From the NCBI GenBank assembly GCA_002729015.1, contig PBVO01000126.1:42866-106865 (forward strand): a stretch of 64,000 bases of DNA. Direction: 5' to 3'. The notes beneath the pieces are model-generated. The model had not been told where the DNA came from, made no database searches, and saw only the letters and a program-made list of their open reading frames with translations. The stretch is from Candidatus Poribacteria bacterium (lineage in GTDB: Bacteria; Poribacteria; WGA-4E; UBA9662). The position numbers and the translations under genes are program-made. Positions 9,846 to 17,964 of this stretch are shown here, in pieces (position 1 is the stretch's first letter; every line of letters begins with the position of its first letter).

Positions 9846-10235
9846 TTACACGTTGACTTCATAACTAAGCTTAATCTCATCACCGTGCATACCACGGAAT
9901 CCCCAATTCGAAGCTGGACTTTCACTAATACAAATTTCTAAATCCATATGGCTGATGCCAACTTGTGCTTGAATCCTATCAAAAAGGAGGCGTATCAATC
10001 TCTTTTTGGTTTCACTTGTCCTACCTTCTATCATGGAAATTTCGATTATGGTGTAAGAATCCGTTCTGCCTTTGGGCATGAAGAAATTTTCTTTCTCTAC
10101 AGGAATGAATCTCTGGGCACGCTTATCTTCAGGCATTCCTAGCGCATCCATAACACATGAATGCACTGTCGAAGACAATTTTTCTCTTATTGATATTAAC
10201 TTGTTGCTGACACCAAAGATTTTAATTTGAGGCAT
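9846..10235 (-). CDS. Tautomerase family protein
   Basis: The 129-residue protein begins Met-Pro, leaving the N-terminal Pro that is the catalytic base of the tautomerase/MIF superfamily. Two βαβ halves are visible: 'PQIKIFGVSNKLISIREKL' and, after 'TIIEISMIEGRTSETKKRL', the second repeat. The C-terminal 'ESPASNWGFRGMHGDE' matches the Tautomerase_2 pattern (E-x-x-x-x-N-W-x-F-x-x-G). Length fits the fused-repeat members such as cis-CaaD-like enzymes. They tautomerise or dehalogenate small α-keto or halogenated acids; the substrate here is unknown. The gene is preceded by a minus-strand methyltransferase about 200 bases upstream. Confidence 0.8.
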   Translation of the reverse strand: MPQIKIFGVSNKLISIREKLSSTVHSCVMDALGMPEDKRAQRFIPVEKENFFMPKGRTDSYTIIEISMIEGRTSETKKRLIRLLFDRIQAQVGISHMDLEICISESPASNWGFRGMHGDEIKLSYEVNV

Positions 10236-10440
10236 GTATTTTCGCTCCCTATTTGTATTAAGGCTGACTAGTCTATCTCAGATCGTAATCACGCTCTTTG
10301 AGTTTAATAAAACCATAGCACCTAATTTTTCATTGGCCATCTCCACCCCCTAACTCCGGAAAGATAAAATAGAAAAATAACATCTGTTAAATGAAAAGCT
10401 GAATTTGGTTAAGTTCAGTTTCAATCGTTTGCTTCCTCAG

Positions 10441-11217
10441 CTAGCTTTTCTTTGCTACTGTTAGCATATTCACCGTTTCCTGCTCTGACAATTTTGAACC
10501 GTTCAATTCGTACTGACCCAAGACTTCAAATCCATTCCTAATCAATATTCTTCTTAGCTCTCTTGCTGTATAAATTTGTAGAGTAAATTTATCCTTGAGA
10601 ACTTTCGGCTCATTACATTCTTTTTCTATAGTAAAACAATCATAAGATGTGAGACGTCCATTTTCTCTATCTATCTCAGAATTTTGACTATGGTAGATTT
10701 TAGTATCACCTGTTATTACCTTCACGTCCATTGCTAGGTTCTTTATTGCATCATCAGTCATTGCGTTCAAATTAAATATATCAAATACATATACTCCTCC
10801 AATTACTAGATTTTCATGTATATTTCTGATTCCTTTCTCAAAATCAGTTTTGGTAAGATGCCCTATAGCATTGAATATAGTTATAGCCGCATCAAAACTA
10901 CCCACCTGCGTTTCACGAACATCGCCTTCTATCAGTTCTACACCTAACTTTTTTTGCTGAGATTTTTCTCTTGCTATCTTCAACAAGAAAGGGCTGAGAT
11001 CGACTCCCGTCACTTGGTAGCCCAATGTTGTAAGCCCGAACAATTGAGCGCCAGTGCCACAAGTAAAGTCTAACACTGTCTTTACTTTATGTTGGCTAAG
11101 TATCCTATCAATAAAATAATTTTTCCGATCTATCTCATCTTGACTCGCACTTAGTAAGTCGTAGTACTTGTACAATTTGCTATATGTAAGCGGAAATCCT
11201 AATTGATTTTTACCCAT
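10441..11217 (-). CDS. Class I SAM-dependent methyltransferase
   Basis: In this 258-residue protein motif I is 'VLDFTCGTGAQ' (residues ~47-57), an unusual version with Thr-Cys before the Gly-rich turn. It is followed by 'GYQVTGVDLSPFLLKIAREK', which gives the acidic SAM ribose ligand, and 'FDAAITIFNAIGHL' as motif IV. The layout matches Methyltransf_25/glycine-sarcosine-type small-molecule methyltransferases. No signal peptide is present, so it is cytosolic. It lies alone between intergenic stretches. The target molecule cannot be inferred. Confidence 0.8.
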   Translation of the reverse strand: MGKNQLGFPLTYSKLYKYYDLLSASQDEIDRKNYFIDRILSQHKVKTVLDFTCGTGAQLFGLTTLGYQVTGVDLSPFLLKIAREKSQQKKLGVELIEGDVRETQVGSFDAAITIFNAIGHLTKTDFEKGIRNIHENLVIGGVYVFDIFNLNAMTDDAIKNLAMDVKVITGDTKIYHSQNSEIDRENGRLTSYDCFTIEKECNEPKVLKDKFTLQIYTARELRRILIRNGFEVLGQYELNGSKLSEQETVNMLTVAKKS

Positions 11218-11537
11218 TATGGTTCTAAATTTTTCAACTTAAGGGAATGTAATTAAACATACGATAGCTATTTAGAGCAGAGAATAAGATCTGACATAGT
11301 CCTTTTCCTGAGATTTACTGACAGGCAAATCCATTTCATATGTGTCCTGTAGCATATAACGGACACCCCATATCTACAATGGTTGAATTACCTAATAGTT
11401 CCCACCCTACTTCTTTGTCTCCAGAACACCGACGTATCACCCGTATTGTATGTAGACATTAAAGGCCCAGTTTGGCCACTAGACCACATACAATACAATA
11501 AGTTCAGCTTATAGCTTTGGCTGAAAAAATATTTAGC
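11218..11537. other. Intergenic stretch with an inverted repeat
   Basis: No gene is present between the methyltransferase start and the multicopper oxidase stop, both on the minus strand. The main feature is the inverted repeat at 11443-11495, described separately. Confidence 0.4.
11443..11495. repeat. Inverted repeat with 11-bp perfect arms
   Basis: GTATTGTATGT (11443-11453) and ACATACAATAC (11485-11495) are exact inverse complements around a 31-base loop that itself contains GGCC...GGCC. It lies about 40 bases past the end of the copper-locus multicopper oxidase, where an end-of-operon structure is expected. No T-run follows on either strand, so it is not a canonical terminator. A short non-coding mobile element or RNA-processing stem is possible. 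Confidence 0.45.
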
Positions 11538-12860
11538 CTAAATTTCATCCAGAATGGCGTGATCTTCAATAGAGATTAAGCCGGCAACCGTACCTTCTGG
11601 GTGTTGATACCAACCTGGATCCCGGTAATTAGTCAAATCTGACCTTACTTTAAGCAGAGTAAACATGCCACCCATGGTGATATAGTCAAAAGGTCCATCG
11701 CCACCAACCATAGGCAACGAGTTATCTGGGACAGGCATTCCTCCCTTTTCAATATGTATACCCATTTCCCCCATCCCGTCTTCACCCATTGGCATGTAGT
11801 CGGGTAGTAATCGACTAATTTGGTCTGCCGCTGTCGCTTTTTTCATGCCGATGACATTTCGAAAATCATGCCCCATCTGATTCATTACATGATGTGTCAT
11901 ATGACAATGTAAAGGCCAATCACCATTTTCACTAGCGATAAATTCAATATCACGGGTACTACCAACCGGTACCAAAACGGTCGTTTCTGGCCATTGGGCA
12001 GATACTGGGAGCCGTCCACCATCCGTGGCTACGACCTTGAAATAATGGCCATGTAAGTGAATCGAATGATGATCCATAGCGCTTAAATTACCTAATCGAA
12101 TACGAATCCTATCTCCGAGCTTGGCTACTAACGGAGCCGTACCAGGAAAGCAACGAGCATTCATGGTCAAAACATTAAAGTCTTTCATTTCATTAGGATT
12201 AGGTCGGAATGTACCAGGATCTAATCTCCACTCACTTAGCATGATAGCAAAATCACGATCTACCTGATATTCAGGTGATTGATGGCGCGGATGAAAAATC
12301 ATCATACCCATCATGCCCATCGCCATCTGAGTCATCTCGTCATGATGTGAGTGATACATAAAAGTTCCCGATTGTCTGACGGTCCATTCGTACTTAAATG
12401 TCTGACCTGGCTTTATGGCGGGTTGGGTTAGCCCACCTACGCCATCCATTCCATTAGGCAAGAAAACGCCGTGCCAATGGACTGTGGTTGGCGCAATCAA
12501 GTTATTGGTGACATAAATCCTTATCCTATCACCTTCAACGGCCTCAATAGTTGGTCCATGCACCTGTCCGTTGTAACCCCAACATTTACCTTTCATACCA
12601 GGTGCGAATTCATGCCATATTTCTTCGGCCACTAGGTGATAAACTTTAACTCCATTTACGATTTTCCAAGGTAAAAAAGTCCCGTTAGGCGTTTCAACCG
12701 GCTGATAATCTTGAACCGGTTGTCCAGGCGATAGAATAGGTTCGTTTGGGTTTCCAGCGTAAGATTTCTCCCACTGTTGAGTTTGGCTTGCCTGAGCTAG
12801 GCCTAAAGCTTTACCCCCACCAGCTAATACACCAGTTTTTAACAAGTCTCGTCTTTGCAT
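11538..12860 (-). CDS. Tat-exported multicopper oxidase (CopA/CumA-like)
   Basis: I place the start at 12860, directly after the TolC gene's TAA. This gives 'MQRRDLLKTGVLAGGG', a twin-arginine signal, with GGAG 9 bases upstream; longer starts up to 12944 would bury it. Copper ligands are clear: HWHG (128-131), HSHHDEM (170-176), then HSIHLHGHYF and HCHMTHHVMNQM (type-1/trinuclear cluster). The protein has two or three cupredoxin domains in about 440 residues and Met-rich stretches (for example 'MAMGMMGMM') typical of copper-handling oxidases. It probably oxidises Cu(I) in the periplasm. It is the last gene of the copper locus. Confidence 0.9.
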   Translation of the reverse strand: MQRRDLLKTGVLAGGGKALGLAQASQTQQWEKSYAGNPNEPILSPGQPVQDYQPVETPNGTFLPWKIVNGVKVYHLVAEEIWHEFAPGMKGKCWGYNGQVHGPTIEAVEGDRIRIYVTNNLIAPTTVHWHGVFLPNGMDGVGGLTQPAIKPGQTFKYEWTVRQSGTFMYHSHHDEMTQMAMGMMGMMIFHPRHQSPEYQVDRDFAIMLSEWRLDPGTFRPNPNEMKDFNVLTMNARCFPGTAPLVAKLGDRIRIRLGNLSAMDHHSIHLHGHYFKVVATDGGRLPVSAQWPETTVLVPVGSTRDIEFIASENGDWPLHCHMTHHVMNQMGHDFRNVIGMKKATAADQISRLLPDYMPMGEDGMGEMGIHIEKGGMPVPDNSLPMVGGDGPFDYITMGGMFTLLKVRSDLTNYRDPGWYQHPEGTVAGLISIEDHAILDEI

Positions 12861-12861
12861 A

Positions 12862-14331
12862 TTAATGGGCTCCATCAGAATATTCAATTTCAATTTTTTT
12901 ATTATGGGTTGGTTGTTGGTCTTCTTCACTTGGTAGTCGGCCATTCAACAATTGTCTCAGTTGTGAAGCCTTAATTAGGTAATTGTAACCGGCTTGAAAA
13001 TAGTCTAACTGGTGTTTAGCGAGTTGTTGCCTGGCTTCCAGTAGACGGATGGTTCCAATTTGCATCGCATTATATTGCAGTTGTTGTTGTTCCAAAATTT
13101 GATTTTGTCCAGGTAAAACTTGATTTTGATAAAAGTCAACCACCCTTTTTGCACTGATTAGTTCTGCCTTGAGAATTCTAGCTCTGGATCGAACTTCGAC
13201 AGCGGTTTGGTAATAAGAGTGCTCTAAGTTTTTTTCCCTAGATTCAAGCATTGATTTTTGGGCCTGTCCACGATTAAAAATAGGCAATGCTAAACCAATT
13301 AGTGGCCCAATCTTTTTTTCTGTCTGGCCTGAAGCGGTTTCCATACCTATTTCAAAATGAGGCAACAATCCACGCCTCTGCTCTAAGCTAATCTGTTTCC
13401 GAATTAGATTGATTTCCTGTTTCTGAATTTTGAGATTGATATTAGCTTCAACAGCCTGATTTTCAATCTGACTCAGATTGTTTGATTTAATACTGGTTTC
13501 TATGAGAGGTAAAGGTAAATCTGATGGTTGGATCTGCCAGTTAATGTCTTTGCCCCATAACCCCATCAGTTGGTTAAGTCGCTCACGACTACGACGATAA
13601 TCATCCTCAACTGTTAATAGACTTAGTTTAGCTTGTTGATAGATGGAAGTTTGTTGTAGGAAATCCAAACGAGTAAGGTTACCAGCCTGAAATAGACCAG
13701 TGGCAAAATCTGTGGCAGCTTCGTTGGCGAGCACAATTTGGCGATGGACTTCCATACGATACCAATCAGTTACCAATTGGTGGTATGCTTGCTCAGTTTG
13801 ACTAATCAAGTCGATTACTTCAGCTCTAATTTGATGAGCTGTCATTTTTACGTAGTACTTTTGTATTGCCTGTTGTTTAGGGTTAAATAACAGATCAGCT
13901 ATATCCATACTGATAACCATCTCTGACTCTGCTGAATGTGCATGTTCATTTGGCCAATTTGTGTGCAGAGAAAAGTGAAGCGACGGGTTTGACCAAATCC
14001 CTGAAGCAACCCACTCTGCCTGATCGATGCCTAGCCGTTGGAAACTAGCCTGAAGGGATCTATTATTAAGCAAAGCCATTTGGACTGTCCGTTGCAGATC
14101 AAGTGGCTGAGACAACATTTCTTCCCGTTTAGCTGAAGATAACGCACCCATTTTAAGCTGATGACTAGTCTGTTGTTTAGTAACGGTGCTAATTTCCGAA
14201 AAAGTTTGTTGTACAGAGAAATTAGCACAGCCAGTTGCTATAAGCCCAATTACCCACGAGACGAGCAATATTAGAAACAATGTCTTGAATCTCCACCAAT
14301 TTTCAATGATTGTTTTCTTTCTATTGGTCAT
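12862..14331 (-). CDS. TolC/CusC-type outer-membrane efflux lipoprotein
   Basis: The 489-residue protein starts with a basic n-region and hydrophobic stretch ending at a lipobox 'IATGC' (Cys ~36), as in CusC/OprM-type channels. Long amphipathic heptad-rich helices follow, including 'LLNNRSLQASFQRLGI' and the matching second repeat around 'ANINLKIQKQEINLIRKQIS'. These form the two halves of the periplasmic α-barrel. It would export metal or small molecules with an inner-membrane pump and adaptor, but neither is encoded beside it. The gene overlaps the upstream DUF3347 gene by 11 bases and ends one base before the oxidase start, so translation is probably coupled. Confidence 0.88.
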   Translation of the reverse strand: MTNRKKTIIENWWRFKTLFLILLVSWVIGLIATGCANFSVQQTFSEISTVTKQQTSHQLKMGALSSAKREEMLSQPLDLQRTVQMALLNNRSLQASFQRLGIDQAEWVASGIWSNPSLHFSLHTNWPNEHAHSAESEMVISMDIADLLFNPKQQAIQKYYVKMTAHQIRAEVIDLISQTEQAYHQLVTDWYRMEVHRQIVLANEAATDFATGLFQAGNLTRLDFLQQTSIYQQAKLSLLTVEDDYRRSRERLNQLMGLWGKDINWQIQPSDLPLPLIETSIKSNNLSQIENQAVEANINLKIQKQEINLIRKQISLEQRRGLLPHFEIGMETASGQTEKKIGPLIGLALPIFNRGQAQKSMLESREKNLEHSYYQTAVEVRSRARILKAELISAKRVVDFYQNQVLPGQNQILEQQQLQYNAMQIGTIRLLEARQQLAKHQLDYFQAGYNYLIKASQLRQLLNGRLPSEEDQQPTHNKKIEIEYSDGAH

Positions 14332-15031
14332 TACTTTCTCCTTGAGTCATTAGTGAACTAGTTTCTAGCTTAAATGCCTGACTATAGCATTTTAGCATCG
14401 TTGCACCAAAATAAGGGTTTCTCACCTCGGCCACCGATTGTAACCAGACTCCTTTTTGTGGTACGTGTGGGGCCATACCACACACAAATCCGTAAACTTT
14501 CACAGGAAGAGCTAATTTATGTAGCCAATCCAATAAGCTATGGCTTAAAAAACCGTAATGCTTACGAGCATCTTGTATGGAGCTAGAAGAGGATAATTGA
14601 TGACCATACTGATGGATTTTTTCTAGAATCTGAATTATCTTAAGGTCTTCTTGGTTCGTTACACTTTTTAGCTGATCTAAGGCAGATAAAAATGTGTGGG
14701 ATTGAGAGGGAATCGTATCGTATTTGTCCTTAGCTAGCCGATTACCAACGGCAAAGTAAGCTTCTAACATATTTTGTAAGTATTTAATTGCTTCGTTGGA
14801 TAAGGCTAAGGTTGAACCTTTCGGCATTTTAGCCCTTTCGCTTTGCCGAATTAGCAGAGTATTTTTTGATTGATCTAGATTAGTTGAATCTATTTTTGCC
14901 GATGTGGGGTGAGCAGGATGGATATTCGAACTATTGGGTGCAGAGTGATGACTACAACCAAAGATGAACGCAAATACAAGGGCCGTAATGATCGAAATTA
15001 ACATATGAATTAGTCGAATGAGGTTTCTCAT
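14321..15031 (-). CDS. DUF3347-domain lipoprotein (copper-associated)
   Basis: A 236-residue lipoprotein: the hydrophobic segment ends in 'IFGC' (lipobox). The domain begins near 'YLQNMLEAYFAVGNRLAKDK' and closes with 'VYGFVCGMAP', 'GVWLQSVAEVRNPYFGATML' and a following Cys. This matches DUF3347 (F-x-C-x-M-a ... W-L-Q ... N-P-Y-f-G-x-x-M-l-x-C), found alone or on CusB-like adaptors. The conserved Cys and Met residues suggest Cu(I) binding in the periplasm. Its 11-base overlap with the efflux channel gene supports a shared role in copper handling. No RND adaptor domain is attached here. Confidence 0.8.
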   Translation of the reverse strand: MRNLIRLIHMLISIITALVFAFIFGCSHHSAPNSSNIHPAHPTSAKIDSTNLDQSKNTLLIRQSERAKMPKGSTLALSNEAIKYLQNMLEAYFAVGNRLAKDKYDTIPSQSHTFLSALDQLKSVTNQEDLKIIQILEKIHQYGHQLSSSSSIQDARKHYGFLSHSLLDWLHKLALPVKVYGFVCGMAPHVPQKGVWLQSVAEVRNPYFGATMLKCYSQAFKLETSSLMTQGESNDQ

Positions 15032-15115
15032 AACAATCTCCTATCTTAACCATAAATTATCCAAGTCTTAGATGGTTCAATTGATGATTTGGTGACTAAA
15101 AAGCACTGGGACTGG

Positions 15116-15151
15116 GGTCAGGTCCTCCCCAGTAAATGGGGGCCTCAGACC
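15116..15151 (-). terminator. GC-rich imperfect hairpin within the copper locus
   Basis: GGTCAGGTCCTCCCC and GGGGGCCTCAGACC face each other across AGTAAAT, with one or two mismatches. Read on the minus strand, a TTTTT run follows about 14 bases after the stem. It lies between the small Cys-rich gene (ends 15183) and the DUF3347 gene, so it could attenuate the downstream genes or mark a separate transcript start beyond it. Confidence 0.4.
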
Positions 15152-15182
15152 AAGTAATAAAAAATAAACCGGATTCTAATTT

Positions 15183-15605
15183 CTAAGACAGATACGAAAA
15201 TGGCGGAGAGCGAGGCGAACAAAAATTTAGGAAAGAATCTAAAAGGCTTAGTGTGGAATGATGTCCGAACCATAAGTGAGAAACTGGCTCTACCGAAACC
15301 GGATAGGTAATACTAACTAGATCTATTACATGGTAGTAGGTATGTGAGTGTGGCGTTTTATTTTTACTTTGGTTAATTACTGATTTAATAGAACAACAAT
15401 TGGTTTTGGTGCTCTTCGGTTCTGAATCAGGTCGAGCTGTTTGATAGCAACAGAAAGAAATTTGATGAAATTTGGCAGTTTTGGAGAGATGGTCTTCGAT
15501 TTGGTTGCAACTATCTAGACCACCCCAAGCACACACCACCCAGCAGGAAAAGTATACTGGCAAGGCAATAAGCGCCAGAATTGTTTTTCTTCTACGCTCT
15601 GTCAT
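15183..15605 (-). CDS. Small Cys/His-rich exported protein of the copper locus
   Basis: This 140-residue protein of no recognised family starts with three basic residues (MTERRRK) and a hydrophobic segment of about 20 residues that serves as a signal or anchor. It then has Cys pairs (FCCYQ, TNCCSI) and several His. The C-terminal 'FCSPRSPPFSYL' recalls the tail of short periplasmic proteins encoded beside heavy-metal efflux genes, a resemblance from memory only. Its position as first gene of the minus-strand copper locus suggests a metal-binding or sensing role. Function is not assigned. Confidence 0.6.
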   Translation of the reverse strand: MTERRRKTILALIALPVYFSCWVVCAWGGLDSCNQIEDHLSKTAKFHQISFCCYQTARPDSEPKSTKTNCCSIKSVINQSKNKTPHSHTYYHVIDLVSITYPVSVEPVSHLWFGHHSTLSLLDSFLNFCSPRSPPFSYLS

Positions 15606-15711
15606 ATTTTCTATACTAACCTAATCCCAATATAAAAAACAAATATACTCAAAATAGTCATGGCCAGCCTTTAGTTGAAAAAACAAACTTTACTCCACAT
15701 CTTTTCATTGA

Positions 15712-17655
15712 TCACCAATTTTTGAATGCATACATAGGTTGTCCAGTGATTAAGCTCAGTATGCTCCAGAAACTACCCAAAACAAACTCACCCAAAATTA
15801 GTCCAATGAAAAATGGTAATGCCGTTCGATAAACACGTATCCCTCCTAATTTCAGCATTAATAGTTTTAGAGCCCAACCACATAAAACTGAAGACCAGAT
15901 CCAGTTCATAGCATAATCATCGGCTAAGGTGTAACCAAGCGGGTGGATCTGCCACCATATCAATCTCGATCGAACTATTAGCATTATTAAAGTTAAGCAG
16001 AAACCGAGAGCAACTGCAATCAATGCCGGAATATCTGGCGGGTCAGGATAGGTCAACCAACCTTCTAACAGTGTATAAGGTTCTCTACCAAAGGCAGAAA
16101 CCGCGTAGCTGGCAATTCCTCGGGATCCACCTTCCAAGTAAAAAGCATCTAATAATTTCCACCAGACAGTGATAGCACCAATGGCTGAGCCAACAATTAG
16201 AGCGAAAAATATGCGACGACTCGAAAATTTCTGGACTTGTGCTAATTTTAAACTTTCTAGCTGTACTGGCATCGGATGGCATCGATAAGCTCGATTAAAC
16301 CAAGAGAAGATCGACAAAAGTGTCAGATTTTGATTACCAACTAACTGAGTACCTGTAGCAAAAACGACCAATCTCTGTGGCCCCATGAAATGTAGGTCAT
16401 GAACTGGAGCACCTAGTTCCGCACGAATCCGAGATAATCCAATTGACAAGGTGAAATAAAGCGAAAAGAAAGCCAAGGCAATCCATACTGACATACCAGC
16501 ATAAATAGAAAATCCGATGAGAAAAAGGCTACCTACAGACACGTAGATAAAAGCATAACGCATCGAAATAGGTCCCTCACTATCCGTATTAGTAGACCGA
16601 TAAGCTTCAAGTAAGGCATTAATAAAATGGTGTCGACCTGCAAATAGGACAAAAGCAAAAATACCCATATAGGCACCAAATGACTGGTGACGAGAATAGG
16701 GAAATTGAGGTAATGTACGCCAGCCGAAAGCAGATCCCATCACTTTCAGCCCCTTCATCAACCAATAGAAAAACCAGCAGGAAAAAGAGAGTTCATGAGG
16801 TATTAAAAAAGCCATTGAAACAACAAAAGGAAAAATTCTAACTGGAGTAGGGCCAATCGATTTCCAAGGCGAATCAGTGACAACAGACCTTAGGTCCAAG
16901 CTCCAGATTAGTATCGGTAGATGGGGGAACAGGTAGGCTAGTCCATTGTATAGCGTAATGATAGCTGTTACAATAAAACCAACCCAGAACGGGTATAAGC
17001 GTAGGATTTGGTTTTTTGAATCCAATAAGGAAAGTGGTAACTGAGTAATGGGATAAGTTAATCGTTCATGCTCTACCCATTGGCGACGCAAAATGGCAGA
17101 TAAACCTGCTGTTACAAAGATAATAGCCATCAAAAAACTTGTCCAAGCACCAATAACAGGTAGCCAATGTATCAAGTACGCTCCAAATCGATCCTCTCCT
17201 TTATAAAAACCATTTAGAATACTACGATCATGAATGACCCACCAATCAGGCAAATAGCTCAGAAACAATTTATCCCATTCATTTTCTGGTGTAGCAAACC
17301 AAGTTGGGTAAGCTGTAATAGGAACGAGTACCTGTAGCATGTCTACACCTGCTACAGCAGTTCCAATCGTCATAATTGCGTAAATAATAGATAATTCGGT
17401 GGTACTTAGGAAGTAGGGTTTCCAAGATTGAGGTAATGATTTCTGCAGAACAACCAAAACAAATAGCAATGCTACGACGTGGAAGAATATGGACATGGCC
17501 GTCGGGTACGATGCTCCACCAACAGCTGTTCCACCTCCCTGCGTAGAACCACCGCTCAGCATTTCCATCTTTAACATCCAAATAACGGAAATAGGAACTA
17601 GTACATACCCAATTAGCTGTGCACGTATCCTTGTGTCTTGGTTTTTCAATAACAT
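15712..17655 (-). CDS. Large multispanning membrane protein, DUF6785/DUF6784 (OPT-like transporter)
   Basis: The 647 residues contain at least ten hydrophobic segments. Conserved-looking stretches include 'GGGTAVGGASYPTAM' after the first helix, 'ERLTYPITQLPLSLL', 'GLSRIRAELGAPVHDLHFMG' and 'QRLVVFATGTQLVGNQNLT'. This arrangement is that of the DUF6785/DUF6784 pair found in planctomycetes, Poribacteria and similar genomes, distantly like oligopeptide (OPT) transporters. The substrate is unknown. It is transcribed on the minus strand without close partners; an FGGY kinase gene lies 300 bases upstream in the same direction. Confidence 0.75.
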   Translation of the reverse strand: MLLKNQDTRIRAQLIGYVLVPISVIWMLKMEMLSGGSTQGGGTAVGGASYPTAMSIFFHVVALLFVLVVLQKSLPQSWKPYFLSTTELSIIYAIMTIGTAVAGVDMLQVLVPITAYPTWFATPENEWDKLFLSYLPDWWVIHDRSILNGFYKGEDRFGAYLIHWLPVIGAWTSFLMAIIFVTAGLSAILRRQWVEHERLTYPITQLPLSLLDSKNQILRLYPFWVGFIVTAIITLYNGLAYLFPHLPILIWSLDLRSVVTDSPWKSIGPTPVRIFPFVVSMAFLIPHELSFSCWFFYWLMKGLKVMGSAFGWRTLPQFPYSRHQSFGAYMGIFAFVLFAGRHHFINALLEAYRSTNTDSEGPISMRYAFIYVSVGSLFLIGFSIYAGMSVWIALAFFSLYFTLSIGLSRIRAELGAPVHDLHFMGPQRLVVFATGTQLVGNQNLTLLSIFSWFNRAYRCHPMPVQLESLKLAQVQKFSSRRIFFALIVGSAIGAITVWWKLLDAFYLEGGSRGIASYAVSAFGREPYTLLEGWLTYPDPPDIPALIAVALGFCLTLIMLIVRSRLIWWQIHPLGYTLADDYAMNWIWSSVLCGWALKLLMLKLGGIRVYRTALPFFIGLILGEFVLGSFWSILSLITGQPMYAFKNW

Positions 17656-17964
17656 TTGATTTTGAATATAAGGCTCCCTTGGTCTGGTGTCTCAAATGAT
17701 ATGAAATCGGAGGGACTTAGTAGTTTACCCAAATTGGAATCCCTATTTATCAACATTTTTCTTGAAAATTGTTATTGTGGTCTCAGCCCAAAAGTCTTAC
17801 GTTATTCCGAATTGACTTAGTGGTATTGACTAAGCTCTGAGAGCAAATTAGAATAGAACCAGATCTAACAGGTTTTGAGAATTTATCGATGATATTGGCA
17901 GTAAATTCTAATTTATTATGCTAGACTTTTCTTTCAGACATGCATTTTAATATTAGTCTTTATC
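17656..17964. other. Intergenic stretch, nothing recognised
   Basis: The 309 bases lie between the kinase stop and the transporter start, both on the minus strand. No small gene, hairpin or repeat stands out. The transporter promoter should be here. Confidence 0.3.

Noticed and set aside
12861..12944. Longer start of the multicopper oxidase
   Set aside because: It would put 28 residues before a twin-arginine signal and overlap the channel gene; the ATG at 12860 has a good ribosome site.
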